Assembly: GCA_021850485.1 (NCBI GenBank)
Contig: JAJZLY010000014.1
Location: 1 to 64,000, forward strand
Direction of reading: 5' to 3'
Origin: Bacillota bacterium
GTDB taxonomy: Bacteria > Bacillota > Sulfobacillia > JAJZYS01 > JAJZLH01
DNA: 64,000 nt
In this document: piece after piece, positions 36,224-43,962 of the stretch
How the letters are laid out: each line of letters opens with the position of its first letter
How positions within the stretch are numbered: position 1 is the stretch's first letter
Notes under the pieces: model-generated
What the model was told of the DNA's origin: nothing
Databases searched by the model: none
Seen by the model: the letters and a program-made list of their open reading frames with translations, nothing else
Translations under genes and position numbers: made by a program

Positions 36224-37596
36224 AAGCGGGCGGACGCCCCTTTCCTGACGGGCCTACCCCTAGCCACACGGTGTTTCGGCGCAGGTTTCTTAAGATTACC
36301 ACAATCGCTCGCTGCCGCACCCAGCCCAACAAGAGGTAGGCGCCTGTCCCTCAGCGTGGCGCGCTCGGCGGAAAACTCCAGTTCGCCCTCGCCCTGCCAT
36401 GGGCCACGCACGCCCAGCACCGCGGCCACCCCATGCTCGGTCACGATCAGGGGCACTCTGGTGCGCAGCGGCATCGGCACGCCAGCGCCGTCCCAAACGT
36501 CGGCCAGGCCCCCGCCGGAGGTCAGCCGATCCCCGGGCTGCCAGCCACGGATCCACATCGGCGTAGCGATGTCGGCCAGTTGCATGTCCGCCAGGCCAGG
36601 CGGCAACGGCGCCGGAATGCAGATGGTCTGGCCGGGGCCGGGGGCCGCCTGCAGCGGCAATTCTGGCCGCACGCCGCTAGGTCCCAACCACACGCTGGCG
36701 CCCATCTTTCCCACCCAAAGTCCGCGCCCGCCGCCGCCACCGGTCGCCAGGGCACGGCCAAGCGCCGTCACCTGCCCCTCTGTCGGCCTCCGATTCAGAC
36801 GTACCAAGAGGGCGTAGGCGATGCGAGAGACTACTGCGCTGGGCAGCCCCTCGGGCAGATCGAGGACCAAGCCACCGCACACCGGTCGCACCGTGGCCAG
36901 AGACCGCTCGGCCTGCTCACCCAAGGCATCGTCGTCCCATGCGGCCAGCCGAGCCGCCCGCCCCAAAATCCGCTCGATCTGCGGCTGGCGTGTTGCTATC
37001 GCCGGCAGCAGTTCCAGCCGGATCCAATTGCGCAGGCGCACTTGGTCGACATTGGTCGGGTCGTCCTCATAGGGGATGTGTGCGGCATCGGCCCACCGCC
37101 GCAACTCGCCGCCGGGGACGTCGATCAGGGGACGTAGCCACAAGCCTTCCGACCACTGGCGCATGCCCCGAATGCCATGGCTGGTGGTGCCCTGGATCAG
37201 GTGGGCAAGCACCGTTTCTGCCTGATCCGACCCATGGTGGGCCAAGATCACGGCCTGGGCGTCCACGACGGCGGCCACATGGGCGAGAAATCGCCTGCGC
37301 TCCAGGCGTGCGCGCTCCTCTGTCGCCGCCCACCTGGCCGGAAGGTGACCGACGCTCAAAGGCAGCCCGAGGAGCTGGGCGCGGGCGGCGACCAGTTGTG
37401 GTGCCCGACTTTTCCGCCAGCCGTGATCCAGGCAGGCGATATGCAGAAAAAGCCCGATCTGCGGTGCGATCTGGGCCATCGCCTCGAGCAGCGCCATGGA
37501 GTCGGCCCCGCCACTCACCGCAACCACGGCGTGAGGCTGAATCCTGTCAGCGAAAGCCGCCTGCACCCGCTGACGCAGCGTCAACATCCAGTCCAT
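36220..37596 (-). CDS. tilS: tRNA(Ile)-lysidine synthase
   Basis: Modifies C34 of tRNA-Ile(CAU) to lysidine so that it reads AUA. The 458-residue protein has the PP-loop SGGADS (28-33), [25 protein letters not shown] and [28 protein letters not shown], then the C-terminal TilS domain ([14 protein letters not shown]). It ends in a basic tail ([18 protein letters not shown]) that I do not recognise. Likely transcribed with the tRNA-Glu gene upstream. Confidence 0.95.
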   Translation of the reverse strand: MDWMLTLRQRVQAAFADRIQPHAVVAVSGGADSMALLEAMAQIAPQIGLFLHIACLDHGWRKSRAPQLVAARAQLLGLPLSVGHLPARWAATEERARLERRRFLAHVAAVVDAQAVILAHHGSDQAETVLAHLIQGTTSHGIRGMRQWSEGLWLRPLIDVPGGELRRWADAAHIPYEDDPTNVDQVRLRNWIRLELLPAIATRQPQIERILGRAARLAAWDDDALGEQAERSLATVRPVCGGLVLDLPEGLPSAVVSRIAYALLVRLNRRPTEGQVTALGRALATGGGGGRGLWVGKMGASVWLGPSGVRPELPLQAAPGPGQTICIPAPLPPGLADMQLADIATPMWIRGWQPGDRLTSGGGLADVWDGAGVPMPLRTRVPLIVTEHGVAAVLGVRGPWQGEGELEFSAERATLRDRRLPLVGLGAAASDCGNLKKPAPKHRVARGRPVRKGASARL

Positions 37597-37692
37597 AGTC
37601 CGCTGTTCGCCAGCCCTTCTCCGCTGCCCTGTGCCAGCTCTCGAAAGCAGTCAGGCCGGACCTCTGCGGTCCAGCCTGGCCAAGATGCGCAT

Positions 37693-37768
37693 TGGTGACC
37701 CCACCGGGATTCGAACCCGGGTCTTCACCGTGAAAGGGTGACGTCCTAGGCCTCTAGACGATGGGGTC
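37693..37768 (-). tRNA. tRNA-Glu (anticodon TTC), CCA encoded
   Basis: The complement folds as a cloverleaf: acceptor GACCCCA/TGGGGTC, D arm TCGTCTAGAGGCCTAGGA, anticodon loop CTTTCAC with anticodon TTC, T arm CCGGGTTCGAATCCCGG, discriminator A and encoded CCA (37693-37695). It lies 96 nt before tilS on the same strand. Confidence 0.97.
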
Positions 37769-37777
37769 TGGCGGAAC

Positions 37778-37786
37778 ATTATAGCA
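37778..37786 (-). promoter_or_regulatory. Extended -10 promoter of the tRNA-Glu/tilS unit
   Basis: On the complement, TGCTATAAT has a perfect -10 hexamer (37778-37783) with the TGn extension and no clear -35. Transcription would start about 37771, three nt before the tRNA. Confidence 0.7.
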
Positions 37787-37810
37787 TGGTTCCAGAGATC
37801 GCCCGTCTGC

Positions 37811-38857
37811 CTAGGCCGCCCCCACCTTGCGGACTCCCTGGACCAGGGCCTGTAGCTTGCGCACGGCCTGCCAGCGGGGTGTTTGCGAAAATCCGCAGTC
37901 CGTGGTCAGGCTGAGGTCCTCGGCCGCAACGTGGCGCAGAAGGGTTTGCACCCGCCACGCCACATCGTCTGGGGTCTCGATGTACGAACTCTTGACGTCG
38001 ACCACCCCGGCTGCCAGGAACAGATGCCGGCCAGCCTGATCCAGCCACTGCGGCCACAACTCCACCTCTGCCATCTCTCGGTTGGCGAACTCCAGCACCC
38101 ACTCGTCTGCCGGGATCTTCACTAGTTCCCGGACCAGTGGGTCGTAGCGGCGCCAGGCAAACGGCCGCCCCTGATTGTCGCCAAAACAGATGTGGACGGA
38201 TTTGGCGACGTCGATTCCTGCGAGCGCTCGCTGAGCGGCCTCCACCGCCAGCAGTGGGTCCTGGTCGCGCGCGATCATCGGTTCATCGATCTGCACGTGG
38301 CTGGCCCCGGCCCGGATCAGGGCCTTCAACTCGCGATTGACCAGATCGGCCAATGCGAGCACGGCGTCGGGGCGGCTGGGGTAGCCGGCCGTGACCTCGA
38401 TCGGAGTGGCCAGCGTGATCGGGCCAGCTACGGTCGCCTTCACCGGACGCGATGCAAAGGATTTGGCTACGGTCCAGGTCTCCACGGCGCCCAGCGTGAC
38501 CTCCGTTGACAGGGCGGCACTCAGTTTGCGCTGGGGCATCTGGTCGTAGCCAAAGGGGCCCAGCCGACGAGCCACCGGCTGCAACGGCATGCCAAGCGCA
38601 TCGTAGTACTGACCGAGGAAGCCACCGGCAACGTAGATCTCTCCACTGCCGATCTCATCGAGACCTGCTCCCTCCTGGTCGATAACCGCCAGGTGCGTGG
38701 CATCGCGGGCGGCCTCAGCCAAATCTGCCGGGCCGACCGACGGATCCTGTAGCGCCCGCACCCGCAAGGAGATGAGCCAGCCTGGCGCCGACATGCTGCC
38801 TACGGCTGTCGTCCTCAGCCCCCCGAAGGCATGGTTTCCCGGCCGCACTGCGTCCAC
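37811..38857 (-). CDS. MetE-core type methyltransferase (short methionine synthase-like)
   Basis: A single-barrel protein of 348 residues equal to the catalytic half of cobalamin-independent methionine synthase. Zinc-site candidates are His and Cys in VHICFGDNQG, Glu in VLEFANREMAE and Cys in TTDCGFSQTPR; HVQIDEP is the substrate loop. Short MetE-like proteins lack the folate-binding N-terminal barrel; some archaeal ones take the methyl group from a corrinoid protein. GTG 38857 has GGGAGGG 7 nt upstream and starts the homologous part (TTAVGSM); a longer frame exists to 38905. Divergent from the selenoprotein. Confidence 0.8.
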   Translation of the reverse strand: MDAVRPGNHAFGGLRTTAVGSMSAPGWLISLRVRALQDPSVGPADLAEAARDATHLAVIDQEGAGLDEIGSGEIYVAGGFLGQYYDALGMPLQPVARRLGPFGYDQMPQRKLSAALSTEVTLGAVETWTVAKSFASRPVKATVAGPITLATPIEVTAGYPSRPDAVLALADLVNRELKALIRAGASHVQIDEPMIARDQDPLLAVEAAQRALAGIDVAKSVHICFGDNQGRPFAWRRYDPLVRELVKIPADEWVLEFANREMAEVELWPQWLDQAGRHLFLAAGVVDVKSSYIETPDDVAWRVQTLLRHVAAEDLSLTTDCGFSQTPRWQAVRKLQALVQGVRKVGAA

Positions 38858-39004
38858 TTGCGTTCCCTCCCGCATTCGTGTGCTGAACGGACCATTCGTG
38901 ATCAACTGGCTCGATCCCGCGCCGGCTGTGGCAGATGCCCCACCGAGAGACTATGCTGAGATGTAAACTCTGGCTCGCTAGGGCAACCTGAGGAGGTAGG
39001 CGCC

Positions 39005-39472
39005 ATGGCTCAGTTGACCCTCTATCAGTTCGACACCTGACCCTATTGCGTATTGGTTCGCCGCCGGCTCGGAGAGCTCGGCCTCGCCTTCCAGGTGATC
39101 ACCATCCCCCGTCCGCGCAGTGAGCGTCAAGAGGTTCTGGCCGTGAGCGGACAGCCCACGGTACCAGTCCTGGTCACCGACGATGGCGTCTTTGCTGATG
39201 AAAACGACATCTTGGCCTATCTGGAGCGGACCTATGGCCCGGCGCCCAAACGGCCGCAGGCCAAGGCCGAGCTATGGCCAACCGACTTAGCGGCCAAGCT
39301 AGATGCCCTGGCCACACGCCTAGCCGAGAGCAGCGAAGAGCTTTTGGCCATCTCCCGCGCTGCCCAAGTTCATCAGGCCGTGGACCTCACCAACGTGTTG
39401 CAGGTCGCTGGCCAGGCGGCTGCCGATGCCGCCCGCTGGACGGCCGGACAGGCGGAGTCAGCGCGCTCCTGA
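39005..39472 (+). CDS. Glutaredoxin-like selenoprotein with U-P-Y-C redox motif (in-frame TGA)
   Basis: The frame opens with ATG 39005, preceded by AGGAGG (38991-38996) with ideal 8 nt spacing, and reads M-A-Q-L-T-L-Y-Q-F-D-T-U12-P-Y-C15. TGA at 39038-39040 falls exactly where glutaredoxin/GST-N proteins have the first Cys of CxxC; the frame then runs for 143 more codons. The C-terminal side is clearly in family: VRRRLGELGLAFQVITIPRP, cis-Pro in QPTVPVLV (Pro54) and FADENDILAYLERTYG. A bSECIS-like hairpin lies 30 nt behind the TGA. The tail (about 85-155) is helical and unfamiliar. It probably reduces disulfides, peroxides or similar substrates. A TGC-to-TGA null allele is the alternative, but reading frame, ribosome binding site and hairpin argue for selenocysteine. 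Confidence 0.87.
39063..39082 (+). promoter_or_regulatory. Bacterial SECIS-like hairpin
   Basis: Stem 39063-39070 pairs with 39074-39082 (8 bp) with one bulged T at 39078, four base pairs below a GGA triloop (39071-39073). The loop begins 31 nt after the TGA. Bacterial SECIS elements lie in the coding region about 16-37 nt behind UGA, with a small loop starting in G and, in E. coli fdhF, a bulged U in the stem, so distance and shape fit; the bulge here is on the 3' side. Confidence 0.65.
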
Positions 39473-39581
39473 GGCCCGGGAGTGGCTATACCGCGACCCA
39501 GAAAACCCCTCTCCCCAGTCTTGGTCCCGAGCCGCCGGCGACGAAGCGCTCCGGCCTCTGGCCTCACCCTGTGGCGCTGAG

Positions 39582-40751
39582 CTAGGCATGTGGGCCTAAG
39601 AGCTCGGCGCCGTCATTAGCACATAGCTGGGCAAGGAGTCGGGCGGCTGGGCGCCAGGAAAAGCGCTGCCCAGCGCTCGGTGGCGGGCAAAGCCCGAAGG
39701 CCGGGCCCCAGCCTTCTCGCCACTCGAAATTGTCCCAAAGCGTCCAGTACAGGTAGCCCGCGACATCCAACCCCTGCTGCCTTGCCTCCAGCAGCACCCG
39801 CACGTGGCTGCGCAGATAATCGCAGCGCAAGTCCTCATCCAGCGTGGCGATGCCGTTTTCGGTGATCAGCACGGGCAGACCCATCGGCTTGAGCCAGGAC
39901 AAAACGGCAGCCAGATCGGCGCTGTCCGTCACCCAACCCATCTGGCTGAGTCGTTCTCCCGGCCTGCTGCGGCGCACCTGGGTCAGGCCACGGGCATAAC
40001 TGCGGGCATAGAAGTTGACACCCAAGAAGTCATGAGTGCCTGCGGTCCACTGGTAGAAGTACTGGTTGAACACCGCGTCCTGCAGGCGGCTGCCCAGCTG
40101 GTCCATCAGGTGGTGCGGGCGATGGGGCCAGATCCGGGTCAGATGTTTGGCGACACCCACGCGCCTGGCCGGGTCGATCTGATGCAAGATTTGAAAAGCC
40201 TGCCGATGGGCCCGTGCCAATGCGCGCCCTACCCGATTCACCTCGGTCAGAGAGCGACGACCCGGGGGCCACTCACCGAGCAGGTAACCCATCACCGCCA
40301 GCACCATCGGCTCGTTGATGGTCACCCACCAGGTGGCATCGAGCGCGCTGCCCACCACCTTGCACAGGCGGGCGAAGTGAGTCGTGAAGTTTGGGCTGAG
40401 CACGCCGCCCTCTGCCTCCAGCCACTTGGGCAGTGTGAAGTGGTGCAGCGTGACCACCGGTTCCAATCCGCAGTTCCTGGCCGTATCCACCATCTGCCGA
40501 TAGTGGGCCAGGGCCGCCTGGTCCGTGGCACCAGGCGCCGGCTCGATCCGGCTCCACTCCACCGAAAAGCGATAGGCATTCAATCCCAAGGCCGCCACCT
40601 GACGAATGTCGTCCAGTGCATGCAGGTAGTGCTCGCAAGCCTTCCCCGCACCTTGGAACCCAGGTGTGATCGTCCGCTCGAATCTGGACCAGTCGGCGTG
40701 GTCGATGTTGCCTTCTACCTGGTACGAAGAGGTCCCGACGCCCCAAAGCAC
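39582..40751 (-). CDS. Glycoside hydrolase family 1 (beta-glucosidase/galactosidase-like)
   Basis: A retaining beta-glycosidase of 389 residues, cytosolic (no signal). The N-terminus VLWGVGTSSYQVEG is typical. The acid/base Glu is in WWVTINEPMV and the nucleophile Glu in PVLITENGIAT; LHHFTLPKWL and GYLYWTLWDNFEWREGW (aglycone/glycone sites) are also kept. Sugar preference is unclear. The GTG at 40751 is taken since AGGAGGG lies about 6 nt upstream. At 389 residues it is shorter than the usual 440-480, so some loops are reduced. Confidence 0.92.
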   Translation of the reverse strand: MLWGVGTSSYQVEGNIDHADWSRFERTITPGFQGAGKACEHYLHALDDIRQVAALGLNAYRFSVEWSRIEPAPGATDQAALAHYRQMVDTARNCGLEPVVTLHHFTLPKWLEAEGGVLSPNFTTHFARLCKVVGSALDATWWVTINEPMVLAVMGYLLGEWPPGRRSLTEVNRVGRALARAHRQAFQILHQIDPARRVGVAKHLTRIWPHRPHHLMDQLGSRLQDAVFNQYFYQWTAGTHDFLGVNFYARSYARGLTQVRRSRPGERLSQMGWVTDSADLAAVLSWLKPMGLPVLITENGIATLDEDLRCDYLRSHVRVLLEARQQGLDVAGYLYWTLWDNFEWREGWGPAFGLCPPPSAGQRFSWRPAARLLAQLCANDGAELLGPHA

Positions 40752-40841
40752 GCCCACCCCTCCTCGCCGTTGCGCCGACAGGTTTTCGCTTCAGCCAAGG
40801 CGAACGCCTTCGCACTTCGCCCAGGCGCCTGAGGAGGCATC

Positions 40842-41453
40842 ATCACGCCAGGCACCCTGATCGCCGTCGAGGGCATTGATGGCAGCGGAATCAGCACCCA
40901 GTCCCAATCCCTGGTCCAGTGGCTGCAAGGCACGGGGCGTCCCGCCCTTGGCACCAAGGAGCCCAGCGATGGTCCCGTCGGTCAACTGATTCGCCGTGCC
41001 CTGCAGGCCCAGGGAGAGGCGGCCCAGGTCAGCGAGCCGGTCCTGGCCGCCTTGTTCGCCGCCGACCGCATCGACCACTTGCAGCGGGTGATCGAGCCGG
41101 CCCTGACCAGTGGCCAGATCGTGGTCTGTGACCGCTATCTTCTCTCTTCGTTTGCCTACCAGTCCCTGGCCGTGGACATGGATTGGCTACGCCAACTCAA
41201 CCGCCAGGCCCGGCGCCCGGACCTCACGCTGTGGCTCACCGTCTCCCCGGCCACCAGCCGCCGCCGCCGCTGGCAGCGGCCGGCTGACGAACGCTATGAG
41301 GCGGACGACCACCTGGCCAGGGTCGCAGCTCAGATGGGTGACGTCTCAAGGCAGCTGAGGTCCGAGCTCCAGATCGTGGCCGTGGACGGTGAAGGCAGTG
41401 CCCAGGAGGTACTCACCCGCCTGCAAGCGGCGGTGATGGAAAGGCTGCGCTGA
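40842..41453 (+). CDS. tmk: Thymidylate kinase, no canonical start codon, altered P-loop
   Basis: Phosphorylates dTMP to dTDP. About 203 residues, usual length. LIAVEGIDGSGISTQ is the P-loop; the Walker Lys (GSGKST) is replaced by Ile (codon ATC). The DR(Y/H) motif is VVCDRYLLSSFAYQ, with TKEPSDGPVGQLIRR before it and a lid RRRRWQRPADERYE. The in-frame stop TGA at 40830-40832 lies next to AGGAGG (40832-40837), and from there to the P-loop there is no ATG, GTG or TTG: the codons are GGA GGC ATC ATC ACG CCA. ATC 40842 (4 nt after AGGAGG) is listed; ATC 40839 or ACG 40845 are alternatives. The 3' end overlaps the opposing methyltransferase gene by 41 nt. Confidence 0.88.
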   Translation: MTPGTLIAVEGIDGSGISTQSQSLVQWLQGTGRPALGTKEPSDGPVGQLIRRALQAQGEAAQVSEPVLAALFAADRIDHLQRVIEPALTSGQIVVCDRYLLSSFAYQSLAVDMDWLRQLNRQARRPDLTLWLTVSPATSRRRRWQRPADERYEADDHLARVAAQMGDVSRQLRSELQIVAVDGEGSAQEVLTRLQAAVMERLR

Positions 41454-42306
41454 TGCGAGCGTTGGCAAGGCGTACGTAGTCCGCATCCGATTCCACGCCC
41501 AATCCCTTTCGTCCCCGCCGCATGGCGGCAATCACAGTCTGGCCACTGCCGGCGAACGGGTCCAGCACCACATCATCGGGATAGGTGTACAGCTCGATCA
41601 ATCGCCCGGGCAGTTCCTCAGGGAAGGGTGCTGGGTGGCCGACCCGCCGGGCCGAGACCGATGGGAAGTGCCAAACGCTGCGGGTGAGCTCGGTGAACCG
41701 GGCAGCCTCCAGGGTTCCGTCTTGATCGCCCTTTCGGCCGTAGCTTTCCTTGGAGAACACCAGCACGTACTCGTGGACATCGCGCAGCGTCGGATTGGCC
41801 GGCTGCCGCCAGCTGCCCCAGGCGGTGGAAACCCCGGCGCTGGCGCCCTTGTCCCACACCACCTCACCGCGCATCAGGTAGCCGATGTCGATCAGGTCGA
41901 GGGCGATGTAACTGGCCAATGGGATGTACGGCCGTCGGCCCAAGTTGGCAACATTCACCGCCAGCCGGCCACCGGGCACCAACAGCCGATAGATTTGGGT
42001 GAAGACCTGCCGCAATAGGAGCCGATACTCGGGCAAGGTGAGATCAAGGTCGTAATCCTTTCCAGCGTTGTACGGCGGTGACGTGACGACCAGGTGGCAG
42101 CAGCCATCGGGCAAGAAGTCCAGCTGGCGGCTGTCGGCGGCAATCACTTTGCCGAGGAGTTCAGGAGCGATCTGACCGCCCGGGCCAGATTCCGGTGGTG
42201 CCTCGCTGGCGGTAGGACCGTAGAGCTTGCGCTGATAGAAAGCGGCGGCGTCATGTCCCTGTCGCCCAGGCATGCCAAAGGTCTCCGTCTTGGTCCGCCG
42301 TCGCAT
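41413..42306 (-). CDS. Solitary DNA methyltransferase (N6-adenine/N4-cytosine, beta class)
   Basis: A 297-residue amino-methyltransferase. Motif IV is VTSPPYN, followed by a target-recognition region, and motif I is DPFAGSGQTVIAAMRRGRKGLGVE at the C-terminus, so the order IV then I marks the beta class. SPPY is common to N4-cytosine and N6-adenine enzymes. No restriction endonuclease gene is nearby. ATG 42306 has GGGGAG 8 nt upstream; an open frame to 42480 is not conserved. Its 3' end overlaps tmk by 41 nt. Confidence 0.9.
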   Translation of the reverse strand: MRRRTKTETFGMPGRQGHDAAAFYQRKLYGPTASEAPPESGPGGQIAPELLGKVIAADSRQLDFLPDGCCHLVVTSPPYNAGKDYDLDLTLPEYRLLLRQVFTQIYRLLVPGGRLAVNVANLGRRPYIPLASYIALDLIDIGYLMRGEVVWDKGASAGVSTAWGSWRQPANPTLRDVHEYVLVFSKESYGRKGDQDGTLEAARFTELTRSVWHFPSVSARRVGHPAPFPEELPGRLIELYTYPDDVVLDPFAGSGQTVIAAMRRGRKGLGVESDADYVRLANARISAAFPSPPLAGG

Positions 42307-42452
42307 GGCCTCATCTCCCCGCTCAGAAGTTCGCGTCTTAGTGGCTGCCTCCTTGTCCTGCTGTCCTGGCCAAACGGTTTCGCTGAAGGTGCCCTGCGCC
42401 GACCTGAATGTGTACAATGTGGGACGTGTCCGCAAGGAGGCGTCGGCTGCCG

Positions 42453-43928
42453 ATGGACGCGGTTTCGCACTCCGCCTCACCTACTCCACCTGCTGCACCC
42501 CAACCGGTCAACTACTGGCGAGTGGTTGGTACTGTCTGTATCGGTGCCTTCATGGCCGCTCTCGACGCTAGCATCATCACCGTCGCCATCCCCACCCTGC
42601 ACACGTACTTCCACGCCCCGGTTGGCGTAGTCGGATGGGTCGCAATCGCCTACCTGCTCACGCTCAGTTCTCTGCTGATCATCTTCGGCCACTTGGCCGA
42701 CCGGATCGGCCGGGCCCGCATGTACGCCTATGGCTTTACCGTATTCATCATCGGTTCGGCCCTGTGCGGCGTGGCACCGACGATCATGGTTTTGATTATC
42801 GCCCGTATCTTCCAGGCATCGGGTGCTGCGATGCTGCAGGCCAACAGCGTAGCCTTGGTCACGGCCTACACACCGCCTCGTCAACGTGGCCGGGCGATCG
42901 GCATTCAGGCCGCCGCCCAGGCGCTCGGTCTGTCAGCAGGCCCGGCGGTGGGCGGTGGCCTGTTAGCTCTCTTCACCTGGCGGGCGCTATTCTACGTCAA
43001 TGTGCCGATCGGCATCATCGGCACCCTGCTGGCCTTGCGCTTTTTGCCCAAGGACCCAGAAGGTACTCCCAGTGAGCCCTTCGATTATGCGGGGGCGGGG
43101 TTGATGATTCTGTGTCTGGTGCTATTCATGTGGGCACTCAACCAGGGCTACCTCTTGGGCTGGGGATCACTGCCGATCATCCTCAGCTTTCTGGTGTCAG
43201 TGGCCGCCGGCTACCTGTTCGTCCACCGTCAACTCGGCATTTCCCATCCGATCCTGGACCTGACCATGTTTCGTAACTGGGTGTTCTCCTCCGGGAACGT
43301 CTCCGGAATGCTGTCCTATACCCTACTTTATGGCACCTTGTTCCTCGGCCCCTTCGAACTTCAACTAGTCCAGCACCTACCGATCTCTCAAGAGGGATTG
43401 GTATTGACCGCCGTGCCGGTGGCCATGACCGCCTTGTCACCGATCAGCGGGCGACTGGCCGACCGTTGGAGCGCCAAGGACCTGTCTCTTCTCGGCATGG
43501 CGATCGGCACCGTTGGTGCCTTTGTGTTGGCGTTCACTGCCGGCGCCGCCTCGATCGGCGCCACCCTGGCCGGGTTGATGCTGGTCGGCGTCGGCATGGG
43601 CCTGTTCACCCCGCCTAACAACTCTTCGGTGATGGGCGTAGTCCCTCGAGCCCGGCTCAGTTCAGCCGGAGGCTTCTTGAACATGGCCCGCTCGCTGGGC
43701 ATGAGCATCGGCGTAGCGGTGGCAGGCTCCTTGTACGCCGGCATGCTGCTCTCCACCATCGGCAACGATAACCCCAGCCGGGCCCAGTCTCCGGCCGTGG
43801 GTCATGCGCTGATGATCGCCTTTATCGGCATTGGTGTGGCCGCCTTGATCGCCACCATAATTTCTGCCATCAAACCGAACTTCAAGGTGGAACATCATGG
43901 CGACGCTGAGCCGCAGGATCTGATGTGA
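42453..43928 (+). CDS. MFS multidrug/efflux transporter, DHA2 family (14 TM)
   Basis: A proton-coupled exporter of 491 residues with about 14 hydrophobic segments. Signatures: VCIGAFMAALDASIITVAIPTL (motif D1), GHLADRIGRARMY (motif A), IFQASGAAMLQANSVALV and GPAVGGGLLALFTWRALFYVNVPIG (motif C), all of the EmrB/QacA subgroup. AAGGAGG (42434-42440) lies 12 nt from ATG 42453; a CTG at 42447 has the better 6 nt spacing. Substrate unknown. Confidence 0.92.
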   Translation: MDAVSHSASPTPPAAPQPVNYWRVVGTVCIGAFMAALDASIITVAIPTLHTYFHAPVGVVGWVAIAYLLTLSSLLIIFGHLADRIGRARMYAYGFTVFIIGSALCGVAPTIMVLIIARIFQASGAAMLQANSVALVTAYTPPRQRGRAIGIQAAAQALGLSAGPAVGGGLLALFTWRALFYVNVPIGIIGTLLALRFLPKDPEGTPSEPFDYAGAGLMILCLVLFMWALNQGYLLGWGSLPIILSFLVSVAAGYLFVHRQLGISHPILDLTMFRNWVFSSGNVSGMLSYTLLYGTLFLGPFELQLVQHLPISQEGLVLTAVPVAMTALSPISGRLADRWSAKDLSLLGMAIGTVGAFVLAFTAGAASIGATLAGLMLVGVGMGLFTPPNNSSVMGVVPRARLSSAGGFLNMARSLGMSIGVAVAGSLYAGMLLSTIGNDNPSRAQSPAVGHALMIAFIGIGVAALIATIISAIKPNFKVEHHGDAEPQDLM

Positions 43929-43962
43929 GGACAACAGCCGTGGGGCCAGGATTCTGACTCCG

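Noticed and set aside
39038-39040. TGA in the glutaredoxin-like gene as an ordinary stop or a pseudogene mark
   Set aside because: Position at the catalytic Cys, full conservation of the downstream domain, ideal ribosome binding site and the hairpin behind it fit selenocysteine better; kept open as the alternative.
42408-42452. ATG at 42408 as the start of the DHA2 transporter
   Set aside because: It lies upstream of the AAGGAGG site and next to a TACAAT box that may be the -10 element, and adds residues outside the family.
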